From: Paucibacter sp. B2R-40
Lineage (GTDB): Bacteria; Pseudomonadota; Gammaproteobacteria; Burkholderiales; Burkholderiaceae_C
DNA: 64,000 nucleotides
NCBI RefSeq assembly: GCF_025717555.1
Contig: NZ_JAJIRP010000011.1
Location: 124,001 to 188,000, forward strand
Direction: 5' to 3'
Part shown: positions 1 through 9,578 of the stretch, in pieces
Numbering within the stretch: the stretch's first letter is position 1
Layout: each line of letters starts with the position of its first letter
Translations under genes and position numbers: made by a program
The notes under the pieces: generated by a model
What the model saw: the letters and a program-made list of their open reading frames with translations, nothing else
Databases searched by the model: none
What the model was told of the DNA's origin: nothing

Positions 1-1075
1 AAACTGTGTATTTCTATTAGCCATAAATGCTGCTCGTCAGTGACTTGAGGTTGGTGGGTGATGTACCCCGACCTCAGTTAGACAGTTGAAAATCTTAGGC
101 CACGGTTTCTGTGATGAAGCAAGCCATGGCCACGCTGTATCTGCCGCATCGATATCTGAGTCAAGTGGCAGCCGAAGGCGTCGTTTTAATTTCATACATC
201 GGTCCAAATTTGGTTAATTCTCTAGCGAGCACCTCAGAAATTGAAGGCTATTCAGAACAGGCTTCCATCTTAAATTTAAATATTTAGATAATTTTCACAA
301 CCGTACATCACCACAGTCAGTCAATGTTTAAAAAACCAACTTTTGCTGGGCCATTCAATTTTTTTACAATTTCTCATGGGCACTCAAAACACTCTTTCGT
401 ACTGGGACTAATTGCCAACATTTAAATCACATATTTCTTGGAACTGGACGGGAAATTGCCATTATTAGCGCATATTTTCTGGTCCCACGCACAGCCGCAA
501 TGCGTCACTTTTCTTCGCTTTGCCATTGGAATCCATCACAGAACAGACCATTCTCATCAATTTTTCTTTCCAGAGCCAACCAACGAATACTAAATTCAAA
601 TGAACAGATGATTTTTGTGACAATGGGCCACCACAGCCTGCCCATGTCCAAGAAACGGACAGCAGCACTGCACTCATCGATATGCGCATCAATACTTGAA
701 GGTGGTGTCCTGCGAGGCACCAAAACTGAGCGAAGCAATAGCGGCTAGCAATTTGTCGACGGGGCAAATATTCATATTGGGCTTGGACATATTCCGTCTC
801 GAATAGCAAAACGCAGTTCCGCTTGCATTTGCGAGCACTTCTGACATGGCTTACTCAAGTTTCCGCCCGGCAAATCCAGCCTAGATCGGCGCCAGCGCCA
901 AGAATTGGAAACCAACCGAGGGTAAATCTTGATCGCGGCGCCTGCCCGAAACGCATGCACTGTCAAAAAGGTGTGAGAACATCCCCAACGGCATCACTTT
1001 CATACGGCCTCACCAGCAACTCGCGAGCGCCTGTGATTTGGACAAATCAAAATATTCAAAATCGGGGGGGGATTA
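1..1075. other. Long stretch without a convincing gene
   Basis: This AT-richer stretch holds only short, overlapping open frames on both strands, with no recognisable protein motif and no good ribosome binding site. It contains one copy of a dispersed ~60-bp repeat (884-944). I see no tRNA or terminator. It probably carries the promoter of the membrane-protein operon that starts at 1076, but no clear -35/-10 pair stood out. Remnants of older mobile DNA are possible but not demonstrable by eye. Confidence 0.5.
884..944. repeat. Dispersed ~60-bp imperfect repeat, copy A
   Basis: This stretch aligns in the same orientation with 5332-5389. Both begin with GATCGGCG and end with CGCCTG, with roughly three quarters of positions identical and one 3-nt gap. 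On the minus strand both copies read as a similar peptide around AAIK-YP, so they may be relics of the same short coding end. Nothing links them to a known repeat family. Confidence 0.5.
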
Positions 1076-2287
1076 ATGATCGGACTTGCAGGTATTTCGG
1101 TTTCTCGGATAATTCCGGAGAACACCTTGCTCGGGCTTCTCAGTGGAGCCTACTCATTACATGGCGGGGTCGTTCGAGACATGGGCGGTCGAATCGTTGC
1201 GCACATGGCCGCACCATCCTCCGCCTTGAGTCTGCTGCCTGGACTGGGGTGGGTGGCCGATGCGTTCCAGACCTACCAATTGCACAAGATGGGCCTGGTC
1301 TTGGCTCGCGTCGAAACCCAACTGGGCACCCTAATGAAGGTTTCCGCAGCCACGGTGGCCCTTTCGGGCCTTGGGCTTGTAGTTTCCGTTGCAGGTTTTG
1401 CGTTGTTGTCTCGCAAGCTCAATGAACTCAATGTCACCCTCGGGCGAATTGAGCTCAACACTCGGAAGACAAATCAGTTTTTGCAGGCAGTCCAGTACAG
1501 TCAACTGAAGGCTGCGGTTGACAACCTACGGCATGCCCGTGAAACCACCGACCCGAATACTCGGCGTGACTGTCTGATGTCCAGCAAGAATGATTTCGGT
1601 CAACTGGTTCATCAGTACCCTCACCTTTGGTCTCAGTTTGAGGACCTGAACGAGTTGCAAGCTCTGGACGACGGCTATTCAATCGCCATGGTGGGCCTGG
1701 CCCAAGCCACCAGTGATTTGGGCATGGGCCAAGTCGCTTTGCATGACTTCGCCACCCATCGAATGGCGTGGCAACACGTTGCGCGGAATCACTGCACGTC
1801 CAAGGCGTTGAAGACAGATCCGCAACGCTTGATCCATCATCGGTATCTTTCTTCCATGCCGGCTGACTCGCTCTTGAAGCTACTCGACTTCGCTCATCAG
1901 ACAAACAAGGGCGTGCAATGGTTGGATGAATTGAGGGCTATGGAGTCTGATGCGTCGTTCCTACGACTTCGCAAGTTCGGCAACGAAGATGCCGAGTTGG
2001 AGTTCGTGCGCAAGTTGGTTGCTAGAGATGACGTACTCGCTGGCTACGAGTCGCACCTGAACTTTTTGGTCGAGCAAGACATCCGCTCTTGTGATTTCCA
2101 AGCCAAAGTGCAAGAGTTGGCTGACAACAGTCTTGGAACCGACCCGGTCTGGGTTGTCCTTGCAGAACCTATTGCGAGCAATCTGCCTGCAACCTATGCC
2201 TCCCCGACAGCCGAAGCAGCGCCAGCAACCTGGATGAGTCGGGTCAAAAAGGCTTTGGGGTTTGAGGAGCAAGCCCGCTTAAATTGA
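1076..2287 (+). CDS. Hypothetical membrane protein, first gene of a WYL-linked operon
   Basis: This 403-aa protein has no family I recognise. A hydrophobic segment lies near residues 45-60 and a clear membrane helix near residues 88-112. A heptad-like stretch follows (about 112-150) and then a soluble, mostly helical domain to the end. The ATG is preceded by a G-run (GGGGGGG) 6-8 nt upstream that could serve as ribosome binding site. The gene heads a same-strand set with a 57-aa membrane protein, a 274-aa membrane protein and a WYL regulator. The set looks like a membrane-acting unit under WYL control; that role is inferred from context only. Confidence 0.7.
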   Translation: MIGLAGISVSRIIPENTLLGLLSGAYSLHGGVVRDMGGRIVAHMAAPSSALSLLPGLGWVADAFQTYQLHKMGLVLARVETQLGTLMKVSAATVALSGLGLVVSVAGFALLSRKLNELNVTLGRIELNTRKTNQFLQAVQYSQLKAAVDNLRHARETTDPNTRRDCLMSSKNDFGQLVHQYPHLWSQFEDLNELQALDDGYSIAMVGLAQATSDLGMGQVALHDFATHRMAWQHVARNHCTSKALKTDPQRLIHHRYLSSMPADSLLKLLDFAHQTNKGVQWLDELRAMESDASFLRLRKFGNEDAELEFVRKLVARDDVLAGYESHLNFLVEQDIRSCDFQAKVQELADNSLGTDPVWVVLAEPIASNLPATYASPTAEAAPATWMSRVKKALGFEEQARLN

Positions 2288-2446
2288 AAGGCATGGCAGC
2301 TACCGCGCTGCTGTCTTGCTGATAGCCACCCATCGCGCCGAAAAAAGTTGACGCATTTTTTGCGGCACTTTGAAAACGACACAACCTGTCGTGCCCCCCT
2401 CGCACACTGCAAGAACTCACCAATTTCACAAAAAGGAGTTCATGCA

Positions 2447-2620
2447 ATGTTCTGGATTTTCACCCTGTTGGTCGCCTTGGGATTTAGCTTCTTCAAGCTA
2501 GGCGTGATTTCAATATTGGTCAGACTCCTGGGGGCAGGACTGATCGTCGCTATGGCCGTGATCGCTGTACTCGTTGTCGCTTTGATTTGGAAAAGACACA
2601 TGTCAAGCAACACTCGTTGA
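2447..2620 (+). CDS. Small membrane protein (57 aa)
   Basis: The start is set by an AAGGAG ribosome binding site at 2433-2438, eight bases before the ATG at 2447; longer upstream frames lack such a signal. The peptide is almost entirely hydrophobic, with two predicted membrane segments (about residues 2-20 and 22-46), and ends in a short basic tail (KRH). It lies between two larger membrane-protein genes of the same operon. Function unknown. Candidate roles are partner or inhibitor of the neighbouring membrane proteins. Confidence 0.7.
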   Translation: MFWIFTLLVALGFSFFKLGVISILVRLLGAGLIVAMAVIAVLVVALIWKRHMSSNTR

Positions 2621-2701
2621 AAGCCATAAGCGCAGCCTTGAAATCGACAACCATCCCCCCTGTCTATACCAAGGCAGAGACATCCAATCTTGAGGTCCCA
2701 T

Positions 2702-3526
2702 ATGGCTATTCCTTTTACCCCGATCCAGGGTGCCGAAGCAGCGCTCTCTCTAGGTGGTTTTGCATTCAGCAGCGTAGCTAAAGCTGTCGCCGGCCTCTAC
2801 GGCGTTGCTTCAGACATCAATGATTTCCTGGATAAGCACATCCAGGAAATGCAGACGTCAGCCAACTCCACGATTGCAACGACTGGTCGGATTCTGGAGA
2901 TGGCCAAGTACGGTTTTGGCCTCGGGTACCTGAGCTCCGTCACCATCATCGCCGTCGGCCAATTTTTGCTGGGTAATACGCTTTCGGCCATGGCCACCGT
3001 GGCGACTGCCGCCACATTGAGCAACCCCATTGCGATGACCTGTGGCGCGGTGGGTGCAATTCTGTATGGCTGGGGCGCTCTTAGAGATGAAGAAAAAAAC
3101 GCCATGCTGGACCAACTGGCACGAGGCTTGGACATCGGCGTAGAACTGATCAGGTCAATCATTTCTTTCGTGATCAATACTGCCAAGGACTTGCTGAGCT
3201 CTCAGGCACTTAAGGATTTCAAAGCCTTTATTTCAGACAAGGCCGCCGTGTTTGGACGCAGTTTGTCCGACGTCACGCACCAAACGGTAGATGTCATGAA
3301 CGATGCTGCCGCCTCGGTCAAGAAGCGCGCAGAACTGGCCATTGCCGGCACCGTCAAGGTAACCAGCGACGCCTCCGCCAAGTTGGGCGACTCCTTGTCT
3401 GATTTCAGCAAAACAGCCGGGCACGCCATTGAACAAACAGGTGAGGCCGCCAAACAAGTAATGGAGAGCGGAAAGGCCGCTGTTCAACGTGTTCGCGGTC
3501 AGAACTCGGGGAATACAAAGCCATGA
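2702..3526 (+). CDS. Hypothetical membrane protein with helical C-terminal tail
   Basis: This 274-aa protein starts at ATG 2702 behind TTGAGG; a TTG four codons upstream is less likely. Residues about 70-120 form hydrophobic, Gly/Ala-rich segments, probably two membrane helices. Residues about 170-265 are charged, Ala-rich and likely long helices or coiled coil, resembling phasin or apolipoprotein-type sequences in composition only. Its stop overlaps the start of the WYL regulator by four bases (ATGA at 3523-3526), so the two are very likely cotranslated. No known family was recognised. Confidence 0.7.
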   Translation: MAIPFTPIQGAEAALSLGGFAFSSVAKAVAGLYGVASDINDFLDKHIQEMQTSANSTIATTGRILEMAKYGFGLGYLSSVTIIAVGQFLLGNTLSAMATVATAATLSNPIAMTCGAVGAILYGWGALRDEEKNAMLDQLARGLDIGVELIRSIISFVINTAKDLLSSQALKDFKAFISDKAAVFGRSLSDVTHQTVDVMNDAAASVKKRAELAIAGTVKVTSDASAKLGDSLSDFSKTAGHAIEQTGEAAKQVMESGKAAVQRVRGQNSGNTKP

Positions 3527-4440
3527 CAGCGCCCAAACCCGCACCTAAACACGATACCTTGGTGCGCAGGTTAGTTCAAATTCTGATCAAACTGAATCAT
3601 GGTGAAAAACTCAGCCCAATCGCGCTCTCAAGCGAGTTCAACGTCGACCTGCGGACCATTCAGCGCGATCTCAATGAGCGTTTTGCCTATTTGAACCTCG
3701 AGAAGGCAGGAGGTTACTACTCGCTAGACCCGGTTTTCCTCGGCAAACTCAGCACACGTGATATCGACAGATTTGCTGGCTTGGCCGGTATAAAAGGTCT
3801 ATTTCCTTCGTTTTCTGACGATTTTTTGAGAGACATCTTTGACTCCCGAATCCAGTCCGCACTGCTGGTCAAAGGCCACAACTACGAAGAACTACACGAC
3901 GACGAAAACCAGTACTTTCAACAATTGGAAGGTGCGATCGCTTCACGCCATCGAGTCAGCTTCAGTTTCAAGAAGGACGAAGGCGACAAACAGTATGCTG
4001 ATTTAGATCCCTACAAGCTTGTAAACAATAAAGGCATCTGGTATCTGGCGGCAAAGGACAATGGAAAGCTGAAGACATTCTCCTTTACAAAGATTAGCCG
4101 ACTGATGGTCTCAAAAACCGTCTTCGACCATGACGCATCCATCGAGAAGGCCCTGACTGAGAACGACGGAATTTGGATGAATGAAACACGCAGGGAAATT
4201 GTTCTAAAAGTGGCCAAAGAAGTAGCCGGCTATTTCAAACGACGCAAGCTTATTGCCAACCAAGTTATAGAGAAAGAGCTGGAAAATGGCGCATTGATTT
4301 TGTCAGCCAAAGTGGGTCACTTGAACCAAATTCTTCCGATCGTTCGCTACTGGATTCCTCATATTCAAATCATCAGCCCGGACCATTTACAGAACGAACT
4401 CAACCAAGAGCTTTCCGATTACTTGAAGAAAACACAATAA
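3523..4440 (+). CDS. WYL-domain transcriptional regulator
   Basis: This 305-aa protein has an N-terminal winged helix-turn-helix (about residues 8-65, including the DLRTIQRDL recognition segment typical of DeoR/HTH_11 folds). A WYL ligand-binding domain follows (about 125-200, with PYKLV and GIWYLAA). A C-terminal WCX-like region spans about 215-300. WYL proteins often repress or control phage-defence genes by sensing nucleic acid or nucleotides. It is coupled by an ATGA overlap to the membrane-protein gene upstream, so it probably regulates its own operon. The family call is firm; the target is inferred. Confidence 0.88.
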   Translation: MTAPKPAPKHDTLVRRLVQILIKLNHGEKLSPIALSSEFNVDLRTIQRDLNERFAYLNLEKAGGYYSLDPVFLGKLSTRDIDRFAGLAGIKGLFPSFSDDFLRDIFDSRIQSALLVKGHNYEELHDDENQYFQQLEGAIASRHRVSFSFKKDEGDKQYADLDPYKLVNNKGIWYLAAKDNGKLKTFSFTKISRLMVSKTVFDHDASIEKALTENDGIWMNETRREIVLKVAKEVAGYFKRRKLIANQVIEKELENGALILSAKVGHLNQILPIVRYWIPHIQIISPDHLQNELNQELSDYLKKTQ

Positions 4441-4497
4441 GCAAGCCCTCTATTACCCATATTTCACCAATTATCTTCGATGTAGTTCATAGATCAG

Positions 4498-5094
4498 ATG
4501 AAGTCATTATCAGTCTTGATGCTATTCATGACCGTAGCGAGCGTCACCGTCTTCTTTTTGATATGCGCCATTAACGGGCGACTTAATATTTCATCCGCAT
4601 TTCGGGCTAGAAAAGGCCCTCACTCTTTTGCTGTACTCGAAAGGGGACAGAAGACCATCGCACTCAGGTTGGATCGACCCTTCCGAACTTTGGCGGGGTT
4701 AATCTATACGGCAGGTTTTTTTCTTGCAATTCCCCTTCTTATTTGGCGATACGGCGCATGGAGGTCTGTGATTTTGATCGCATCGCCTTTTGCGGCAAGC
4801 TTTGCAATTGCCTTCGCCATGGCACCAATTTTGGGTTTGAATTCCGAAGACAGTACGGCAATGAAGTTCATGCTCACCCCTGCTTTTCGCGGAACCATCG
4901 GATACATGCTCGGCCGTCATGATTCAACCATCTTCCTGGCTCAAAAAATTAAGGCTGGATGGCGCCAAATCGACAATGTCGAAGCCCGAAACAAACGAGA
5001 AGCCATACTTGCCGTGCATTCACAAAGCCAGAGCAAAAATAGGTCCGGCAAGACTTGGCTCTCAACGCACATACTGTCACGAAAAATCATCTAG
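4498..5094 (+). CDS. Membrane protein, possibly DUF2628-like
   Basis: This 198-aa protein has an N-terminal membrane helix (about residues 4-26) and two more hydrophobic segments near 63-84 and 89-112. A short conserved-looking end follows, containing FRGTIGY and RGTIGYMLGR-type residues. The arrangement of helices followed by an amphipathic tail reminds me of DUF2628-type inner membrane proteins, but this is weak. No good ribosome binding site precedes the ATG at 4498. It may belong with the WYL operon upstream, 57 bp away. Confidence 0.5.
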   Translation: MKSLSVLMLFMTVASVTVFFLICAINGRLNISSAFRARKGPHSFAVLERGQKTIALRLDRPFRTLAGLIYTAGFFLAIPLLIWRYGAWRSVILIASPFAASFAIAFAMAPILGLNSEDSTAMKFMLTPAFRGTIGYMLGRHDSTIFLAQKIKAGWRQIDNVEARNKREAILAVHSQSQSKNRSGKTWLSTHILSRKII

Positions 5095-5835
5095 CCGCAG
5101 TGTCCCGTGTGATCAAGTCCCTCGCCTTGAAAAATGGCTAGGTCCGAGGGGGAGCATGATCACACAGGACTCCAAAAGTAAATTCCATGAACTGCAATGC
5201 AGTGCCCTACCCTAGTCAAACTTTGCTATCGCCGCAGTCACCTAAAGAAGAAACTGATGGATATCGAATTTTGCTTGCATACGCGCGACTGGGAATACTT
5301 ACTAAAACGTTCGGGAGCGAACTGATTTTTCGATCGGCGTCAGAGCCAATGGTTCAAGAACCAAGGGTAAGCTTTGATCGCAGCGCCTGTCCTCCATGCC
5401 TTATTCTTCGAAAAGCTACGCGAACATCGATAAGGCAGTCTAAGTCATAGGACCTCGACCTCGACTCGCATTAGTTCGATATCTGATAATTCCCATACCA
5501 ATTCACGGGGCGAACACCGCCACATATTAAAAAAAATAGCCTACCGGTTGAACTTCAATGCTTAGTCTTTTTTCTTAAAAATTATATTCACGCTTATTTT
5601 CTGCATTTGAGAAAAAGTGACCAATCCTTGCGCCGATAAAGTACGGCACCCTTCCTCAGAAGGGCTGAACGCTCATTTAAATCTGAACTCTTTTTGCCGA
5701 TTAAAAACATATTGCTTGGACAGCAATAACAAAGGACCGCTGCCATAATTTATCTATTTACGTGACTGACTGAATTTTTAACATCACTCGTACTCAATGG
5801 CCCAATTAAATATATTCTCACCGCGACCTTAACCA
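5095..5835. other. 741-bp intergenic stretch
   Basis: Only short overlapping frames are present and none has a credible start or motif. The stretch is AT-rich, especially 5520-5830, which fits an upstream regulatory region for the gene at 5836. It includes repeat copy B at 5332-5389. No terminator or RNA gene was recognised. Confidence 0.5.
5332..5389. repeat. Dispersed ~60-bp imperfect repeat, copy B
   Basis: This is the second copy of the repeat at 884-944, in the same orientation and about 4.4 kb away. Both edges (GATCGGCG and CGCCTG) are conserved while the middle has diverged. Read on the minus strand, this copy gives a short peptide ending at a stop codon inside the repeat. That would fit a fossil of a gene's 3' end. 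Confidence 0.5.
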
Positions 5836-6444
5836 ATGATAAAAACATTCCTCGCCATCACGATGATCCTTCTTTCAGGCGTCATCGCATGGAAATTAAA
5901 ACCAGAGAAAGAACATGTCCCGCCTCCACCCGCGCTAGTGACTGTTCAAGAAATGGGGGTACTGACATCACTTAAAGTCAATTACGCGAATATTATTGAA
6001 TTCAACAAACGAGTTACCCAAGAAATACCCTGGACACAGTGGGAGCTTCGATTTGGAGGAACGCGCGTAATTTTGGTTGCACGAGGTGATTGTTTGATAG
6101 GAACAGATCTGAAGCTAGCAAGATATGAAAAAGTTTCATTCCAAGATAAAACAGCATCTCTGGTAGTCCCTCACCCAAAAATAATATCAGCGCGACTAAA
6201 TCATGACCCGAAAAGTGGGGGCTCTTATTTTTACGAAATGACCAATAGTGGAGTAGTCGCACTAGTACCGGGAACCGAGGGGCAAACAAAGGCAATGAAC
6301 CTCGCGCTCCAGAAGGGGCAAAGCGAAATTCAAACAAATTGCGGAAAGTCTGAACTGATCGAATCTGCTCGCAAGAGTGCTGAAGCTGTGCTTCTACCAA
6401 CCGTTTCTGCTACTGGATGGAAGGTTGGTATTGTTTGGCAATAG
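5836..6444 (+). CDS. Hypothetical exported or membrane-anchored protein
   Basis: This 202-aa protein has one N-terminal hydrophobic segment (about residues 3-19), a signal anchor or signal peptide without a clear cleavage site or lipobox. The rest is soluble and mixed alpha/beta. The composition is AT-rich compared with the island core, suggesting separate acquisition. No family was recognised. It stands alone and converges on the WYL gene at 6552-7523. Confidence 0.6.
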   Translation: MIKTFLAITMILLSGVIAWKLKPEKEHVPPPPALVTVQEMGVLTSLKVNYANIIEFNKRVTQEIPWTQWELRFGGTRVILVARGDCLIGTDLKLARYEKVSFQDKTASLVVPHPKIISARLNHDPKSGGSYFYEMTNSGVVALVPGTEGQTKAMNLALQKGQSEIQTNCGKSELIESARKSAEAVLLPTVSATGWKVGIVWQ

Positions 6445-6551
6445 CCATCAAAGTGACCTTTCATTCGGTCGAATTGGCTCGCGACTTTTGACGTTGGTCT
6501 GTGCATGAGCCTTCCCGACCCCTGTGATGCCAATGAGCTTCGGCACACTCG

Positions 6552-7523
6552 TTAATACAAGGCCGCAGCCTCTGCCAACTGCCTCGCCACAGCCGCAACA
6601 AGACTCGCCGGCGCCACCGCTTTGACCTGATTGCCATGCCGCAAGATGTCCATCACGATCTCGGTCTCGTGAACGAAGGGGATCTTGAGCTCATAGCTGC
6701 CGTCATCCAGCCAAACGCCCTGCTGCTCCGCATGCCATTCCTCGCGGCTGACCCATTGCGCAGCCTTCTCCTGGAACACCAGTGTTGCCCATTGCCGTTT
6801 CTCGCCGGCGAAGATGCCGAAGCCGCCGTCCATCTCGTTCTGAATCTGCTTGATCGAAATCTCCTTGGCCTTTTCGTCGAGCATCGTGGCCTGTTCAATC
6901 GCGTCCAGGGCGAACCGCAAGACCTGTTTGCGCGAGTGGCACCACGCATCCAGGTACCAAGTGTTTCGATAGTGCACCAATCGCTGAGGCGACACATCGC
7001 GCTCGCTGACGGCCGACCGACCGCGGGTGAGATAGCGCAGGTGCAGTCGCTGGCGTTTCAGCAATGCCTCCCCGACCATCTCGAAAAACTGCGTCGGCAC
7101 TGGACGTTTGGCCGGGCTGATGATCTTGATGCGTTTGAGCAGCCCCTTGGCGTCGGCCTCGCCGGGCGCCAGCAGTACATGAATGCGCTCCAACAAGGGC
7201 GCCAAGTGGCGGCTGATGACACCGTCGGAACCCAGCTCGCTCAGCATTTGGTGCGCCATCAGCAGCGAATACAACTCGCGCTCGTTGAACCAAAGGCCGG
7301 GCAGCTCATGCTTTTCTTGCCCTCGGTAGCCGGCGCCAAAGCCGTAGCCGCCGTCAAGGCGGCTGTACTCAATCGGCGCGCCGAGCTGGTCTCGCAAATA
7401 CTCCAAGTCGCGCTTGAGCGTGGCGTCCGACACCTCCAACTCGTCCTTCATCTCCTGAAAACTCACATGACCGCGATTGCGAATCAGCATTTCTATCTTG
7501 TAGACGCGAGCGGTTTTTGACAT
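6552..7523 (-). CDS. YafY-type WYL-domain transcriptional regulator
   Basis: This 323-aa protein has an N-terminal HTH_11-type winged helix (about residues 5-60, with ATLKRDLEYLRDQL). The WYL core (about 145-215) contains SPQRLVHYRNTWYLDAWC, and a C-terminal WCX region spans about 235-315. The length is normal for the YafY family. It has no same-strand partner nearby, so its targets cannot be read from context. Many WYL proteins regulate defence or DNA-damage genes. It is more GC-rich than its left neighbour. Confidence 0.88.
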   Translation of the reverse strand: MSKTARVYKIEMLIRNRGHVSFQEMKDELEVSDATLKRDLEYLRDQLGAPIEYSRLDGGYGFGAGYRGQEKHELPGLWFNERELYSLLMAHQMLSELGSDGVISRHLAPLLERIHVLLAPGEADAKGLLKRIKIISPAKRPVPTQFFEMVGEALLKRQRLHLRYLTRGRSAVSERDVSPQRLVHYRNTWYLDAWCHSRKQVLRFALDAIEQATMLDEKAKEISIKQIQNEMDGGFGIFAGEKRQWATLVFQEKAAQWVSREEWHAEQQGVWLDDGSYELKIPFVHETEIVMDILRHGNQVKAVAPASLVAAVARQLAEAAALY

Positions 7524-7860
7524 AGCAGGGCTGAATGAAGTTGATTGAAAGGCTCACAACTTGAGCCTCTGGGACTGTAGCCGGTCGACGTGACAAAGCG
7601 ACGCTTTGCCTGGTGGTGTCTCGTGTTTGCAGGCCCGAGGTCGAGGTACATAAGAGCGCGTTCGCCCAACCTCCCCTCGACTTGGCTTACCCAGCTCCTG
7701 AAGCATGGGTTCAAGTTTTCAAGCCGGCGGACTAGCTCGGTATTTGAGCTTCTGGACATTCATCATTGCTGTCAAGAAGGTGGCGACGAGACCCGCACAT
7801 GGATCTCCGAGCCCCTCTTTTCCAGCTTAGGCATGACCCAGACCCAGGGAGAGCAGAAGA
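7524..7860. other. 337-bp intergenic region between divergent genes
   Basis: This region lies between the WYL gene (minus) and the gene at 7861 (plus), so it should contain both promoters. It carries one copy of a second dispersed repeat at 7730-7786. Open frames across it are short and not convincing. No clear operator palindrome was found. Confidence 0.5.
7730..7786. repeat. Dispersed 57-bp repeat, copy 1
   Basis: It matches 11937-11993 in the same orientation. The first 25 bases are identical (starting GACTAGCTCGG), and 49 of 57 positions match overall by manual alignment. Read on the minus strand both copies could encode a short peptide containing QKLKYRAS, so the repeat may be a fossil of a gene start rather than a regulatory site. 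Confidence 0.65.
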
Positions 7861-8361
7861 ATGATGACGGCGTCAAATCTCACATCAGCGTTGGTGCAAA
7901 GCCTCAAAGACAAGCACCCCGACGGCACCCGCCTGAACAGGGCTGGACCGTTCGACTTCAAGCCACCAGTCCGGCCGGCCAGTTTGCAGGACTTGTGCCT
8001 GGCCGTTGTCGAACACCTGGCCCACGGCGGCCAAGTCTACGGATTGGCATCTCACTGCCAAGCGCTTTGCGTGCACCCGGATGTCAGCCAAGCTTTTTGG
8101 CGCTTGAGCCAATTGATCAAGAGCCCCGGCGTGATGTGGCTGCTATTGGCCGACTGGATTGACCGACGCCGTCCAATGACTGAGAAGAAGAGCAGTGACC
8201 AAGATGTCTCGTCCGTCTTGCTGCCTCATCTTCAATGCCTGGATCCAGCGTTGATCGACGACGCCGGCAGGTTGTTCGATCGTTTGCTGGGCGCCTACGG
8301 CAATGAGGGCTGGACGCCTGCACGACTGCAGCGCCTGCTGCGCTCGATTCGGGCCAAGTGA
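7861..8361 (+). CDS. Hypothetical protein (166 aa)
   Basis: This is a soluble, helix-rich protein with no motif I recognise and no signal or membrane segment. Two ATG codons stand in tandem at 7861 and 7864; a GAGCAGAAGA stretch lies just upstream. The codon pattern is that of a real gene (GC-rich third positions). It precedes the lipoprotein gene by about 100 bp on the same strand, which may or may not be functional linkage. Confidence 0.6.
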   Translation: MMTASNLTSALVQSLKDKHPDGTRLNRAGPFDFKPPVRPASLQDLCLAVVEHLAHGGQVYGLASHCQALCVHPDVSQAFWRLSQLIKSPGVMWLLLADWIDRRRPMTEKKSSDQDVSSVLLPHLQCLDPALIDDAGRLFDRLLGAYGNEGWTPARLQRLLRSIRAK

Positions 8362-8463
8362 AACAAGCGATTCAAGAAAACGAATCAAGCAATCGAGGCG
8401 CGAGGCCATGGCTTGGATGGGCCAAGTCGGGCTGAGGCGCACTCGTCAACAGGGAGTACAAAT

Positions 8464-9303
8464 ATGTACAAAAAGACGATTGGAAGTACGGCGGCCAAGT
8501 CGGCCAAAGCGGGCATGAGGACCGCTCGGAATGTGACGCTGGCTTCGACCTTGGTGTCAGCCATGACGGTCCTCTTGGTAGGCTGTGGTGGTGGCGGCTC
8601 GGATTCGCCTGCGCCCGCAACTGCCTCCGGCCCCAGCGCAGAGGGAGTCTATGGCGGCACTTTGACCGGCAGCACGTTAAACCGGGACTTCCAAATGTTG
8701 GTGCTGGAAACCGGCGAAGTCTGGGCACTCTATGGTGCTCAGGGCGGCGGCCAGTTCGGCGTGGCCGGTTTCATTCAAGGCTCGGGAAGTTCCTCGAACG
8801 GCAACTTCACTTCGCCCGACACCAGGGATTTTGGCTTCAGCCCGGCCATCTCTGGTAGCACCAAAGCCAGTTACGACGCCACAGCGAAGACCGTCGCCGG
8901 CACGGTCACCTGGCCTTCAGGCGCGGTGAGCTTCAACGGCGGCCCGGTCGCCGGATCGCTCTACGACTACAACAAGCCTGCCGCATTGAGCACGATCGCC
9001 GGCGTTTGGTCTGCCACCAGCGTAACGGGCGAGCGCATCTCGCTGAACCTCGCTGCTTCAGGGACCTTAACTGCCAACTCCAACCTTGGCTGCAACTTCA
9101 GCGGTACGGTCACACCAAGGCCATCCGGCAAGAACGTGTTCAACGTGGCTCTGACCTTCGGCACAGCACCTTGCGCATTGGCCGGTCAAGGCGCGAGCGG
9201 CATCGCATTGGCCTACCCCTTGGCCAATGGCAAGACACAACTGCTGATGGTGGCGGTGGACGGGACACGCCAATACGGCTCAGCAGCATTCGCAACTCGG
9301 TAA
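8464..9303 (+). CDS. Predicted lipoprotein
   Basis: This 279-aa protein starts at ATG 8464 behind an AGGGAG ribosome binding site (8451-8456). The N-terminus has basic residues, a hydrophobic stretch (about 25-38) and a lipobox ending LLVGC, so Cys41 should be lipidated. A GGGGS linker follows, then a Gly/Ser/Thr-rich beta-type domain with two similar halves (about 60-160 and 170-279). This arrangement is common in betaproteobacterial surface or periplasmic lipoproteins of unknown role. It is probably a host-type gene rather than a defence gene. Confidence 0.8.
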   Translation: MYKKTIGSTAAKSAKAGMRTARNVTLASTLVSAMTVLLVGCGGGGSDSPAPATASGPSAEGVYGGTLTGSTLNRDFQMLVLETGEVWALYGAQGGGQFGVAGFIQGSGSSSNGNFTSPDTRDFGFSPAISGSTKASYDATAKTVAGTVTWPSGAVSFNGGPVAGSLYDYNKPAALSTIAGVWSATSVTGERISLNLAASGTLTANSNLGCNFSGTVTPRPSGKNVFNVALTFGTAPCALAGQGASGIALAYPLANGKTQLLMVAVDGTRQYGSAAFATR

Positions 9304-9578
9304 AGTAGCGCAGCCTGATCCATGACGAATCAGGATCGCCCTGCTCAAACAAGGGGCGCCTGGCCGGCGCTGGCACAACGCGGCGTTACGGCTGACAGCC
9401 GCGCGGACAATCGCTGCGGCTGAAGTTGATACCTCTTGGCCCGCAAACAGATCCGAGGTCCGGTGATCAGTCATGCGTGTTAGTTCGGCCGCTAGTTCAC
9501 GGTCGTCCAGCAAGAACTGACCCCGCACCCCGGGCGTCAGCGGGTACTTTGGAGTTTGCGGGGGGCTGGCCAACAGCT

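Noticed and set aside
6636-7520. 294-codon plus-strand open frame
   Set aside because: It is antisense to the WYL regulator at 6552-7523 and has no recognisable domain.
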